Below, piece after piece: positions 49,719 to 62,849 of a stretch of 64,000 nt of DNA. Positions within the stretch are counted from its first letter, which is position 1. The number at the start of each line of letters is the position of its first letter. The stretch comes from Luscinia megarhynchos. Taxonomy: Eukaryota > Chordata > Aves > Passeriformes > Turdidae. The position numbers were made by a program, and so were the translations under genes. The notes beneath the pieces are model-generated. The model searched no databases and was not told the DNA's origin. It saw only the letters and a list, made by a program, of their open reading frames with translations. The stretch lies in assembly GCA_034336665.1 (NCBI GenBank), contig JAPFBE010000002.1:16222906-16286905 (forward strand), read 5' to 3'.

Positions 49719-52700
49719 CAGTGATCCTTGTGTGCTTTTTACATCTGGATCTAATTGTCTTTGATCATCTACAAACAGCACTGAGATGGACAGGGTAGGA
49801 GCAAGGTAAAGGGAAGCTCTGTTTTCTCTGGTTTTCTTTAGCAGGCCTCTTCTCCTACACAATATATGGGTGTTTATCTGATTGTTCTAATCTAGACCTG
49901 GTTTTAAAACTTATCACCCTCAACACAAAGGACAGCAGCTCTCCCTGATAGAAAGGGGCACTCCAGCAGACTCCAACTTCCCTCTCCAAATCAGGCAGAT
50001 TGAGGATTTTAACATGGGCTTCCCCAGTGATTTCTGAACCACAAGGCTGCTGGTTACTCTGCTTAAACATTCAGCATTTCCTGTTGGAGCTGCTTCACTC
50101 TGTGCTAAATAATTAAGTGTGAACAAATCTGGTTTGGTCACTCTCGTTAAGCTTAAAGGGAAATAGGACTAGGGAAGGGTTTTCATAAAGACAGTCATGA
50201 TCTACATCACATCATGTCATGAGGGGAAGTTGCAAATTTCCTCCACACAGAAAGGAGGAACTGAAGTGGAAAGTGTAAACCCTGGACAACCCCTGTTGGT
50301 CCAACCGCAGAGTGAAACAGAAACAAACACAATTACAGGAGGAAGCAATGTGACCAGCAGAGTGTCACATCAGCACTGCTCCTCTGGAGACCTCCTCACC
50401 CAGCTCTGCCTGCCTGGGGGTAGGTGGGAAAAGACTGAATGAGGCAGAGAAGAGAGAAAATGTCCCTTCACCCTGCCCTTGACCTCAGCTCAGCAGGGTT
50501 TATGAAAAATTCCTTGCGTGCTCTGGATGTGCACATCTATTGGCATCCATTACCTCGCTCAGGGAAATCTCTCTTAGATGTTTGAGATCTGAGTGAATTT
50601 CTCAGGGATGCAGAGCAAATTAAACCATATAGGGATGGCCTTGGCAAGGAGAAAATGTAGATGTTGGAGAGCTACTCCCTCACACACCCCAGTTTAACAT
50701 AATCTGGCTTCTTGAAGATCTGTGTCTTGTGGTTGATTTCAAACTCCTAGGGAAGCTTTTCCTGTGGTTGGGACATTCATAAAGTCTCTTTCTCTCATGT
50801 GGGTGTTCCAGCAGTTAACACCATCTGCAATCGAGTTGCAGACATTGCCTATGCTGGAGCACACATTTTGACTCTTTTTTCCTTTTTTTTTTTTTTAATT
50901 TTATTTTATGGAGAGCCTAATTTTCACATGACTGATGAAATTTAATGACACCTCAGACATTTCCCCCTCTGAAAAAATGTGCCTAAAAATGACCAAAGGA
51001 TTCAAACATTGAGAGGTTCAAGCCAGGCAGCCAACATGATTGCATAAGACTTGCTTCCTTAGAAAAGCCATGTTAGAAAACAATCAAATTCAAAGTAGCT
51101 GCTTTTCTGTTCTCTTAATTCTTTAATTCTAACAAACCAGTCTGCCAGTAGGACTGGAAAATTTTCCATTCACAGAAGTTGCACAGTCTGTGTCTGTAAG
51201 GTCCTAGAGATTTGCCTAAATTTATGGGTGCCCAATCCTCTGCAGAGGTGTGGAAATCAACCCTGTGTTTAGCAAAATATTCCCTTGTTTGTCTGTGTCT
51301 TTTGATGAGAATAAGTAATGAAAACTCTGTTGACTATTTTCACAGCCCAGTAGAAAAACAGATACAAATCTGTGCAAAACCGAGCAGACTCCTCTCCAAA
51401 ACACTCTCAAGAAAAAACAAAAAACTAAATTAAAAAGTAAGAAAAATGTTGACTGATGGTGTTCATCAATCTATATAGCTGAGGGGTGAGCAAAAACACC
51501 TTGCTTACAGACTGGCACTGTAAAAAAGAGGATGACAAGGCAAGGGAAAGGACCATGTTCCACACCCACTGTATAAAATCCAGGGAAAGTGGACTTGCTT
51601 CCTCTGAAGAAGCTCAGACAAATGCCACAGCAACACCTGGGAGAGTGGGACTGTGTTGATTTCTCAGTGGATCAGCACTCCAGGGTTGGACAGCCTGGCT
51701 GGGATTTTCCACACTTCCTACAGCCTCGTCAGCCCTAAGGGCCACCCCTCTGAGTCAGGAGAGATGCACATGTACTGCTGGCATGAAGGACATGGCTGCA
51801 ATTCCAGAACAGCCCAAGCTGGCAGATAATGCCAGCCTCTGTCCCTGGGGGCTGGGAACATAGATATTTGGGAGGAGGAGGAAGAAGAGGAGGAGGAAGT
51901 TGGTGTCAGTGACATAACTCACACGTGTGGCAGCACCCACAGCACCTGAGGAGGCTCCTGAGCCAGGAAACAGGATTGCAGATAACTGGGAGAGGTTTCT
52001 CCTGTGTCCTGTGGGTCCCTAAGCCTGCATGTGGGTGAGTTCTCTGCCTGGGAGCAAGCCTTGTCCCTTGATCTGGGCCAACAGCACATCATTTCCAACA
52101 GTATCCAGCTCTGTGTTAAGGAGCAACTTGTGGCTTGAAAAGTGCCTCTGTCAGCCTATATATAAATAACAGACTCAGCACAAGCTGCATCGTGTCTAAC
52201 TGGAAGACAATCATAGCTTCTCTGGATTTATTGTTGACTGAGAACACACCAACATGAAAATACTTTTTTAAAAGTCTGAATGCAGTACATGTTTTCTCTG
52301 TCTGTGTTCTTAAACTGATAAAATACATCTGCTCTGAAGAGCTATTACAGCTTATCACAGAAACTTGGATCTAATTTATTGCCAGCAAAAAGCTTTCTTC
52401 AAGCCTCTTTCTTTTTCAGATGCTCTACCATAAAACATGATAATTCACATTAAGAATGCATTTAAACACTGCTGAAAAGACAACTTGTCTGGAATAAAAG
52501 GTAGCATTCAGGGTGATGGTTAAGATAAAACATAGCCAAGATTGGAAATACAAGCTTTAATGATTTGGAATGCATCTAGACTTGCCTAATGACCCTTATA
52601 TAGCCAAAATGGCCTACAGCCTGCTGAAAATCATCTCTCCTTAAACCAGCTTCCTTTTGAGTCCTCAAAATCGCCTGCCAGATGCTTGAGAAATCCAGAT

Positions 52701-55700
52701 CCATTGCTTGCTCCCATGACACTCTCTTTACCCTTTTATTGTGGCTTTGGGAGTGCACCCATCAGGCAAAACTTGTTGCTCCTCAGAGGTTTGAAATCAA
52801 ATAAAATCAGAGGGGTGTGCAATACCAAACATAATTGCTGACTGTGGCACACTGATGGAAAATCTGAGCCCTCCTCTCCTGCAGGGCTGAGCAGATACCA
52901 CAGTACCTTCAGGGAAGGTTAAAGAGTAGAGCTTACAGAGGAGCCTGAAGGGTCAGTAGGGTCTGCTTGAATCCTGCTTGTGAAAGGTCCCTATGCAGAA
53001 CAGGATGCTGCCACAGCCCATGGATGTTCCACAATTATCACCCAAACTCCTCATTCTCCCCAGATGTTCATACTTTTGTCATACTCAGCACACAGCCCTT
53101 GGCTCTTGTGCTCTCCTTCCCCCTCTGGGTAAAGAGGTGAGCACAGAGCAGGTGCTGGGGAAAGGTGATGCAAACACACCCCTGGCATTCCCAAGCAGCA
53201 CACGTTTCCATAAGCAAACTGTGTCCCAGGAGCTGTGCTCCTTTTGCTCCTGCACCAAGGATGCTCTCCAGATCCAGCATGTTTCTGTAGTGGCTCTGCT
53301 GGATTTGGACAGGGAGAGCTGCAGTTGCCTGCCATAGCTGGTGCCTTTTCACCTGTTCAAGTCTTCTCCTCATGTCCTATCTCAGCACTCATGCCATGAG
53401 AGTTAGGGCAGCCCTTGGCACGATGGGGTAGAAGCACCCTTCTCCCAAAGAGAAAGGCTGAGAGTAAATACTATAATGGCCAGAATTTATCTTTCATGAC
53501 AGGATAGATCCAGTCTTCTTGATGATCTCAGGGGTTTCCAGGCAGCTGGCAGCTTTTTTACATCCTTGTCTTAGACACTGTTCACTGCTTGCATATGGCA
53601 ATGAACTGCTTTTCCCAGGAAACAAGGGGTGCTGAGGTGTTGCCCCTGTTCTGTGCAAAGCTGCCCTATTGAAGGCCCAGTGGCTGGTGGGGCAGTGGCC
53701 CATGGTGCACAAGGCCACTGGGACTCACCTGGTGGCTCAGGAGACTCCAGGCAGAGTCTCACCCCCACTCTAAGATCTACCCTCCGAGCATCCAGCAACC
53801 TCCCTCCCCAGCCCCCATCAGCTCAGCAAAGCAACCACCCTGCTCTGGCCACTCTAAGGTCTGGTGGGGCAGGAATACTGGGCTTGGCCACACTTTAGGT
53901 TTGTTTCCACCACTGTGTTAGCCCCATTAAGTGCCCCCAACAGCTGCTGTTTTGAGCATTGTTTTATTCACTCATTCCAAAGCCCCTGCTGAGTCACTCC
54001 AAAGTGACTCCATTGCTTAAGTCACTCCAAAGCCCCTGCTCAGTGCCACCAGCAGACACTTCTAGCAAAGCACAGCTGCAACAAGCCAGGAGGTGCAGAA
54101 GGCAAATGAATATTTCAGGTTTAAAAGTGCAGTGTCATAGATTAGTAGAAAGAAGGAAAAAAACCCCAAACTACCCCATAGGTAACTCTGCTCCCTCAAA
54201 AGGATCAAGTTCACTGGCAGATTTAGAAGTTTGAAAGCTCACAATGCTCCTGCATTATTGCTTGAACAACTTGGCTAGATCTTCCTCCCTCTGAGCAGAA
54301 CTCAGACTTTCCTGGAGACATCTCTGCAGCCACGGGTAAGTCCTATTTTTTTGGCAGTACTTAAACATTACTGGGGATCTCTTTTCATGCACTCAGCTAT
54401 CCATGTAAAAACACCATCAAAGCCTCCAGTGCCAAGCACGTAGCAAGAGCTGTGGACATCTACATTAGATGCTTTGGAAATGCCACCATGGAGCAGGCTC
54501 TTCCAGACACTGACTCCAGCTATTTGCTTGCCATTAGAAAAGGGCCTGCTCAGTCCAACACACACAAATCAAGAGTGCTGTGCAGTAATACAGCATTGTT
54601 CACTTTCTTTTCTCTAAAAAAAAAATAAAATCAGATTTCATCACTTCATTGTGTGTTACAGTTGTTTAAATGAAAGACTTAGCTTCGAATTTTCCTACAG
54701 TCATTTTCTGTCTTATTTTTGTTACGCTTCCAAATAACAGGCATTCACTTGGGAAACACAAGAAAAGGAAAATGTTGAAAAGCTATTGATCTGCCAGGTG
54801 GAAAACTCTACATTTCATTTTCATTTGCAGGATTTGGTTGGGTTTTTTTTCTGCTTGAGAAACAACCTATTATCCCTTCAGTAAAATTCTGGAATCATAA
54901 AATTGTTTTATAACAAGAACAATCACAACGATAATTTGTTTTTTGAATTTATTTTGAAGCCTGCACATAATTTGTATGCCATGCTTATATGTATAGGTCA
55001 GTTGTGAATACAGTTTTGGGTCTTGTTCACAAAGCTGATTACAACCAGAAAAGAAAAAACTGCTAGCAATGCTGACATTCATCCCTACGGAAAAAGCATC
55101 TCTAAAATGACTGCTCATGTGCCATGGAGGATGCCAAATTACAGTACCTCCCTTTCCATTAGTCATTCCACAACACTGTTCCCAGTTGCCACATCTTGCA
55201 CTTCTCCAGTGAGAAAGCAGAGGTCCACCAGGCTCCCTGCTATTCTTAAGGGATAGATTGAAAAAAAATCCTTCTTTTTTTTTTCTTTTAAGAAGAAGAG
55301 AAATGGAACATGCATTTAGAGAAGAGTTTGAGATGCTGCAGTTCTAAATTTCCACAAAAACACTCCTTGACAGAACCGTGAGAACCAATAAGGTTCTGCT
55401 TAGTGGGGTTTCAACACCCCATGCTTCATGTATTTTCTCCAACTAGTTCTCAGCTTATCATGTCACTTTTCTCCAAAATAAAGTGCCTGTCCTGCACTGT
55501 CTTTGGCAAAGCCTATATTCTAAAGTCCCCTGGGCCTTCAGCAAACACAGAAGCAGCAGCAGGTACTCATTAATTGCCTACCCCAGCTATTGCTATTGTC
55601 AGACCTAAGTGGGGGTGACATCACAGGTTTCTCTAACTTAATGAACACTGCCTGCACTGCAAGGGTCAGAGAAATCCTAGATGGACTTCAACTGATAGTG

Positions 55701-55707
55701 AAAAAGA
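49719..55707. other. Intergenic DNA with minor repeats
   Basis: No gene was recognised. There is a GGA/GAA-rich run at 51870-51899 and poly-T at 50881-50895. An imperfect tandem duplication of about 50 bases is centred on TCCAAAGCCCCTGCT (53974 and 54024). Short frames near 53000-53900 are open on both strands and lack protein resemblance. Confidence 0.6.
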
Positions 55708-55826
55708 ACTTAAAAAAAACCCCAAAAACCAAAAAAACAAACAAAAAAACCCAACAAAAACCCAACCAAAGAAAAACCCAACCCCCCTCCTCCTTCAAAC
55801 CCCCAAAAACCCAAAACAAAAAAACT
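55708..55826 (+). repeat. A/C-only low-complexity tract
   Basis: About 120 bases composed almost wholly of A and C in AAAAACCC-type units. Its complement resembles the G/T-only tract 1.3 kb downstream (57062-57188). Confidence 0.85.
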
Positions 55827-56299
55827 AAAGTAACAAAGTCAGAATCCTGCACTTCCTGTATTTGCTCCAGAGTGGGTGAAGCTGTGGAGAAAGAACAGCT
55901 TTTAAAGGCACAAAGTGGATTCTGGCACGTTTCCCCTTTTGTACTCCAAGCTTGGGGTTGGAATAGGCTGCATTGAGGGTGGGGTCTTTTGTTAGTTTAG
56001 TTATGCTGCTAGACATATATTTAATCTTTTCCCTGATATTCCTGTTATGAGAAGTCACAGCCAGAGTTAGGGAGACATTTATCAATAGAGAAAGCACACA
56101 CACAATTACTTCAGCATGGTCTAAAACAAAGGGAGTTCACTTTTCATTACCCTGAGGCACTGAAAATGCTCTGCCACTCTCAGTATTCCCTCTCTCTTTC
56201 CAAGTTATTGGGAACTGGCACCCATCCTTTCCCCATGCAGACATGGGAAGTTTGCAAGCTTTAAGTGAAAACTCTGGGGGTGGATCACATCAACCTGGT
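55827..56299. other. Intergenic DNA, nothing recognised
   Basis: Short non-coding spacer between the A/C tract and the CR1 fragment. Confidence 0.6.
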
Positions 56300-56412
56300 T
56301 GGGGTGAGAAGGGACCTGTGGGGATCATCTGGGCAAACTCCCCTGCTCAAGTGAGGTCACCCAGAGATGGTTGCTCAGAACCATCACCAAAAGTATCTCT
56401 GAAGATGGGTAT
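56300..56412 (-). mobile_element. CR1 LINE 3' region fragment
   Basis: AAGGGACCTGTGGGGATCAT, CTCCCCTGCTCAAGTGAGGT, GTTGCTCAGAACCATCACC and AGTATCTCTGAAGATGG follow the reverse complement of the CR1 3' region in order. The terminal ATTCTATGA end is missing or too diverged to see. Confidence 0.8.
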
Positions 56413-57061
56413 CTGTGCACTTAGAAGCATTTGTTTACCTCATGAAAATGCACAAAAGTGCCTTATCTTACCCAAACTCAAACTTATTTCCACAAGAAAT
56501 AAATACTATAGATCATGGATAAGTTCCCATGTAAGGGAAACTGAAGCAAGCCTGAAGATACTGCATGGTCAGGGTGGGAATTAATTTCTCCCATTACACC
56601 AATCAATTCCTTTCATTTCTTATGAGAGGAACAAACCCACTTTATCTTTTCTCTGCATTTTGCTTTTTTTGCCTCTCCAAACACCCACACTTTCCCATCA
56701 AAGGGAATTACAGGGAGCCCTTTACCAAGACACCCAATAACCACACAGACAACTTTCTAATCATCTTGTCCCATCACGAGGGGCAGCAGGGGTGACAGAG
56801 CTGGAAATTTTACGTGGGTCAGATGGGTGGTTTTGTGGACAAGGGAGTGACTATGTAAGTTTCAGTTCAGCCACCTTCCTGCTCTTCCCCTGGGGAAATA
56901 CAAGCTCATGTGAAAATGAAGAAGTGGTTAAAAATGGGGTTACCTGACCAGATCTCTCACCAATCTTCCACACTTGGGGATTCCTTCAGCCACCAGTAAA
57001 TACATTTCTGAATTTTGATAACATGTACTAGTGCAGTTCTGCATATTCTTGTTAACCTTGG
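56413..57061. other. Intergenic DNA, nothing recognised
   Basis: Non-coding AT-rich DNA without visible features, between the CR1 fragment and the G/T tract. Confidence 0.6.
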
Positions 57062-57188
57062 GACTGGTTTTTTTGGAGTGGTGTGGGGGTTTTGTTGTTC
57101 TTGAGGGGTTTTTGTTTGTATTTTTCTTTGCCTGATTTTTGGTGAGTTTTTTATTTGTTTGTTTTTGGTGGGTTTTGTTTGTTTATTT
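57062..57188 (+). repeat. G/T-rich low-complexity tract (TTTTG units)
   Basis: GGGTTTTTG, TTTGTTTG and GGTGGGTTTTG units make up most of about 127 bases. The strand is nearly free of A and C and complementary in character to 55708-55826, so the pair could fold back in RNA. Confidence 0.8.
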
Positions 57189-57639
57189 TTTGAATTGCAG
57201 CTTGCTAACTTGTGGACTTTACTGACTTGTGGAGGTAACAAGATTTTCAAACAATTGTCCTTATTTAGGAAACTTTTTTCATCATATGCTCAACAAAGTA
57301 CTCTTTGGAAACTGGCACAAATTCCCCAGCACTTTCCAGTTTTCCTGTTTTTAGGTGTAATAATATCCCTGCTCCAGCATGAGTGGAAACAATTAGGAGC
57401 CATCTCTCTGGGCTTCAGCAGACTGAGAACAAAGCCTCCAATTTGCTCTCTGAGACTTTTTGTAAAAGCATACCACAATGAGTTGCCCTGAGGTGTGAGT
57501 CTTACTCAAGAAGGTGTCTGGGTCAGCTGGGGACTGAAATGATGAGCTTTTCTGGAAAGACTGTGGCCTCCTTCCCTTGCTGCTAGCAGGGAGACCTGTA
57601 GTACTGTTTCACTGTAGTGACTGCACTTTTTAAACAATC

Positions 57640-57960
57640 TTGTCTTGTATTACAGGCTTGCTTATCCCAATTGCTATCCTACTCAATTCTTCATTAGAAG
57701 GATGGTGTGACATTAACAGCCCAAATAAATGGGCTAATAATTAGTGTTATTGCCTAGACTGAGAATTGAAAATACCCTATGAATAAAAAAAAATTTCAGC
57801 ATGATCCTTTTGGTTTGCATCAGCTTATATTTTTCATTTGCCTTGTACCTCAGCTTTGGTAATTAAGTTGATTTCACTTTTATTCACACTTAAGTGTCAC
57901 TGGCGGATTCAATTGCAAAGGCTGAAATAGGGAGGGGACAGAATCCTGTATGAGAACCAG
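57640..57960. promoter_or_regulatory. AT-rich candidate regulatory block with NKX2-type palindrome
   Basis: The block contains homeodomain-type words (AATTAAGTTG, CCCAATTG, CTAATAATTAG) and a perfect 12-base palindrome ACACTTAAGTGT (57886-57897), which is two overlapping NKX2 sites. It has the look of a vertebrate conserved non-coding element, but conservation cannot be judged from one sequence. Confidence 0.25.
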
Positions 57961-57978
57961 CTGTTGACATTTGGAATT

Positions 57979-58011
57979 AAAAAAAAAAAAAAGGGAGAGA
58001 GAGAGAGAGAA
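57979..58011 (+). repeat. Poly-A followed by (GA)n
   Basis: A14 then GGG and seven to eight GA units. A purine-only simple repeat. Confidence 0.85.
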
Positions 58012-58444
58012 ACATCTTCTGCATTTCTTTGCCTATCGTTGCCTAATTTGTGGCAAATCACAGACACATTCCTAAGAATGCAGATGATGACAGTGTCAGA
58101 AGACTCCTTGTTCTGGAGGTCAGGAAGTCAGTGACCATTGGAGGACCCAGGGCTCCCCTACAGAGATACTTCTAGTGCTTTTTGTGTTTGTCCACAGCAT
58201 GGTGAAATTTAATTGAAAATTAATTGACAAAACTGCCTCAAAATCAATGCTTTGGAAAAGATACTGCATATGTTTTCATTTATATCATACACATTTGATT
58301 GTTATGTCAGGGTTTTTTTCCAGACTTTTTCCACAAACACAAAATGTGCCAAAACATGAAATTCTCAATTAACTGTGCAGTCTATTCTGTAAGCAGAGTG
58401 CAAATCACAGCATTACTCTTGTCCTTAACCCTATAAAATGCATT

Positions 58445-58469
58445 AGAATTAAAATTAAAATTAAAATTT
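58445..58469 (+). repeat. (ATTAAA)4 short tandem repeat
   Basis: Four near-perfect hexamer units in AT-rich DNA. They contain ATTAAA words but no other sign of a transcript end. Confidence 0.75.
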
Positions 58470-58952
58470 CATTAAAATCTGAATCATGCTGTTTCAAAAA
58501 GCTCATACCCTACAGATGGGCTTCAGCTGTGACATATTGATATCACATATAAAATATCCCTCCTGCATGATGCTACCCAGCCGAGGTGGTATGAGACAAC
58601 AGCCACACTCAGATGCCCAGTAAAGCCAGGGGGATTCACAGTAAGGCACAGGCACAGAATTTGCCTGCCTCTACTGGCAACAAATACTGTCTACACACAA
58701 ACCTCAGGGGTGCTAAAATGCTCCACTCCAAGGGAAGGTCAGGACATCCCAGGGAATCAGTCAGCCGGACACTGATAAATCATCCCATTTACACAAGGCA
58801 GTGAGAGCACCTCAGCCACACTTTAAAGTACAGCCTTTTCACCCACTCACACAGCCCTGGGGCAGCACTGCACTGTTTGCATCTTTTCCCTGAAGTAAGC
58901 AAAGAAGCTGTGGATACCCCATCCACAGCTGCATCCAACACTTACCCCCAAG

Positions 58953-59077
58953 TATTCAAGTCCAACTTGTATGGGGTTGGGAGTAATCTGTCTCGTGGAA
59001 GGTGTCCCTGACTGACAGAGGAGTGAAACTAGGTTATCTTTAAGGTCCCTGCTCAACATAAACTATTCTGTGATTCT
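58953..59077 (+). mobile_element. CR1 LINE 3' terminal fragment
   Basis: TATGGGGTTGGGAGTAATCTG, GTGGAAGGTGTCCCTG, GTTATCTTTAAGGTCCCTGC and AACTATTCTGTGATTC align in order with the CR1 3' end on the plus strand. About 125 bases, moderately diverged. Confidence 0.9.
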
Positions 59078-62000
59078 TTGCCTTACACAGTGTTTTCATA
59101 TTCTCTCTTGCTCTGTCGTTCACTGCTTGATTTGGTTTCACACGCTGATGAACTCCTGCATTTTACTGTCTCTCACCTACCAGCTCCCTTTAGTTTCTTT
59201 AATCAGGCCATTGCCTCTGATTCAGCAAGCCACTTGTTAATTCCTAGTTCCACTTGACTAACCATCAGCTTCATACACCAAAGGCCGTTTGTTTTACTCC
59301 TGCAATTTCAATTTTCACTAGCTCTGCCTACCTCCCGGGGCAGTTGGCAGCAACATGAGGAGGAGATGCAGGACACAAGCAGACCAAACAGTTTGTGGTT
59401 ACACAGCTCCAAGGAAACAGCTCTGCAGTGTAGCAGCAGACAGCAACTCCCAATATCTTCACTTTGAAGGGAGACAGCTTCCCCATTAATGTTACCCAGC
59501 AAGAACTCAGTCGCACATCAATTGCTATCGATGAAAAATTAAGATGTGAAGATCTTGGAATCAAACTCAGAAATGTATGAACTATTCGTAGGAAATTACT
59601 TCTCTCTTCTTCTGTGTGCATTTTGTTCCAGCATCTCCTAACTTTTAGACATGTGTCGTCTGACATAATTCATCAAATAACTTAATCTACATGACAAAAA
59701 TTATGCACATAATTTGTGAGCAGACTCCACAAACATTTAATATTCAAAATTCAAGCTGTGGTGATTAGTCTTGATTGAACACACAAATCAGGCAATGTCT
59801 TAATGTATTTGAATGATTAACTCCATAGTTTTTGGAAAAAAAACTCCACACTTGTGATTACGATGAATTCAGAATCTGCTTTTTTTGGGACTACTTGATT
59901 TTTGCTTGTGATTTTGCCACCCCTCCCTTTTTTTTTTTGTTTGTTTTAATCCCATAACTCTCTCACCATTAAATCCATTTGCAGACAGTAAACAGAAAAG
60001 GAGGATGTATTCCAGAAATGTATTTCAGGATGCATTCTGGTAGAAATTTTAAATTGACTTTTTGTAAAAGCTTTCTGCAACACTCTCTGACCTCTGATTT
60101 TTCAGGCAAATAATGAATTCATGCTGAGGAACAGTGTGCAATTTGATGATAACAAGTCAAAAGTGCTTTAGCATTATTTTTCTTCTATCTGGTCCCTCTT
60201 TCTTTCCTAGGATCAGACCAGTGGATGTGAAAGACCATAATCTGGATGTCTTCCATTCAATGGTTTTCAGAGGAACATCTTGAAAGTTTTCTTTCTCCTT
60301 CTTAAGATGAAAAGATCTTTTGAACTCCATTGGCACTTCAGTGCCAGCAATGAGATCAAAATGAAGGATTTCTTATTTCTCCCCCTCAGTGAACACCTGG
60401 AAGAACACCAGAGGCTATCTGATATTCTGAATATCTGCCACTTTTCTCCTGGTAGCAGATATTCTCTTCATCCTTGGACACTGCTGTCCTGTACTACATT
60501 TAGAAGCCCAGAATCAAGCAAGAATACTCTAGAACAAAACCAAACAAAAAAATCAATTACTAGAATGTGAACATCTCTATAAATACCCTATTATCGGCCT
60601 CATTTGTAAGCAGTTTTATTATTTTATTACAGCAAAATGCACATTTCATCCCCATGTGGGAGATGATGGAAGCAGTAAGTGTACAGCAAAGCAAAACTAC
60701 CATTGGAACAGCACAACTTCCCTTGGAAAACAGCCTTAGAGCAAAATCAGAGAAGCACAAAATCCTGCCAAGACGTCAAGTTTTGCTGACATTTTGTTTT
60801 GGAAATAACATCAAAAAGTAAATGTTTTCAATACCAAAAGGGAATCTGATAGCAGTATTTACAGTTTCAGTGTGCTAAAATAGAGTTGTTTAACTTAATT
60901 CCAAAGCCACCTTTGCTTCAGATTTGAGCCAGTCATGGTACCTGACTTAATATCTAAACCCTCAAGAAAAAGAGGGGGCTGGAAATGCTCCAGTTACACT
61001 GAAGCATGCTGAGAGGAAGATTTAAGTTTTATTATCGTAAATATTTTATGCAAGAATTGTGCAATTTGGGAATGTTAGTTTGAATTAAAATAAAATCACA
61101 CCTGGAAAAAAATTCAGAAGGGATAGTTAAAGAGAACCTCAATCCTGCACCCAGCTCCTGGTGTGGCAGCAAGGGGAAAGTTGTCGAGATGCTGCACATG
61201 TTCAACCTCTTTGCTTTGCCTGGCAGGGAAGATCTAAGGATCCTTTGGAGGTTGCATTGTCTATACAGGAGGGAAGGAGATGCTCAACATTCTACTGCCA
61301 GTGATGGAGCAACCACAGGGCAGGGACTTCTGCAATAGAAACCTCAAGAGAGCAGAAAGAGTAGCAAGAAATTTGGTGGGTGTATGGGAAAGGGAAGAGC
61401 AAACAGGGCAGCTGTTCCTGGGCATGGGGCAAAGGTGTTTTCTGAGGTTTCTGCACGAGGGAATTCCCCAGCAGCTGTTCATTGCCATTTCTGACTTTAA
61501 AAGACAGGACTTGGGGAAATTCAGCACAGGGATAGATGGTACTGAGAAATACCCATCTCTCCATCTCCCATTTCTTCTTTAGATGAGAAAACCAACTGAA
61601 GCCTGCTTCTGCTCCTCTAGGCAGTTGCATCACACACATACACAGGCTTTATGTGCATATTTGTTTCTGTGCAACTTTTCACACGCCCAGGAGGAGGACA
61701 GGGCACGGGGAATGATTACATTTGCAGAGGCAGAAAGCCTAGATTAGTTTCCTGGGAAGAGCAAGGTGAGGTCAGACAAGGTGAAAACTGGCAGAGCTAT
61801 GCCTGTTTATGCTACAGGGTATTTTTGGCAGAAGGGGAATCCCAGTTTCAAAGTGAGCCTTATCTGAGAAATAGGAGCTATCTCATGATGAGGAACTCAT
61901 CTCACAGGTGCTTGTAGGGAAGTGAGAGTCACAGCACTCCCCAAGAAGAGATGCCTCCAAAGCCCAGGGAGGTGCAAGCTGAAGAAAGAGTCCAGCTCCA

Positions 62001-62369
62001 TCTTGAGGGTTCCTACTAAACAATGCAAGACCGGGTGTGCATGAGACCCTGTGCTGCCACCATCCTGCTGAATTAAGGGATGATACCCAGCAGCGTTGCT
62101 GCAACATCCTTTTGGGATGCTAAATCCCACACCAGCAACTTTTCACCTCCTTCAGGAAGATGGGGCTATGCTGTGGCCAAGGATGAGGGTGCTCTTTCCC
62201 ACGCCAAAGCCAGACCCTTTCTCCCAGAACAGAGTAATTTCATACTCCGAGCGACCAGATGGCAAAGCTCAAATGTCATATTAGCCTGTTTCTGAAAAAA
62301 CCCCACAGCCCAGGACAAGACTGGCAGCGCAGAGGGAGCACAGCACATGAAAATACACGCCCACTCACC
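59078..62369. other. Intergenic DNA, no gene seen
   Basis: AT-leaning non-coding sequence. The longest frames, near 61280-61640, are open on both strands and without resemblance. A poly-T tract lies near 59930. No interspersed repeat was recognised. Confidence 0.6.
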
Positions 62370-62720
62370 AAAACACAGCTGGCTGGGGTTATTTTTAGAC
62401 CCGATTTGACAGGGTTCCTTTAAATTTCGCTGGCTTTTGTCAGTTTGTATCACAGAGCGAACTTTGTTTAAACAGAACACATTATTTTTGGCCCGTGAAT
62501 CACAGGACCCGCTCAGCAGCCTTTTCATGAAAACCACTGAGGGACCTCTGTTTTTCTCTGCACCGGATTATTGCAAAAAAAAAGCCAAACAAACCCTTAA
62601 TCACCAGGTACGGCGATTGGCTTCAAAGATTTGCAAATTAGGAGTAAGCTATCAAATAGCTTCCTAGGGGCTGTAAACCACACAAATCACATAGCCATTA
62701 ATGAGGGCTTATGCCGCTAA
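62370..62720. promoter_or_regulatory. Candidate conserved enhancer: cluster of palindromic TF motifs
   Basis: Within 320 bases are a perfect MEF2 site TTATTTTTAG (62389-62398), the palindrome TGTTTAAACA (62465-62474, forkhead-like), an inverted CCAAT (ATTGG, 62616-62620), the POU/octamer palindrome ATTTGCAAAT (62629-62638) and the homeodomain palindrome CATTAATG (62696-62703). The density is unlike neighbouring DNA and the block borders a CpG-rich region. Enhancer function is inference. Confidence 0.4.
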
Positions 62721-62736
62721 ATAATATCTTTCTGTA

Positions 62737-62764
62737 CACGCACACATATATATACACACACACG
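62737..62764 (+). repeat. CA/TA alternating microsatellite
   Basis: CACACATATATATACACACACAC-like alternation between two candidate regulatory blocks. It is potential Z-DNA and probably length-variable. Confidence 0.85.
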
Positions 62765-62849
62765 GAGTGTAGAGCACGCCTGGTCGGCTTACTCCTGCGG
62801 GAGGCACATGGGATTTCCCCGCTGTAGCATCCTTGGTAAACCTAACTGG

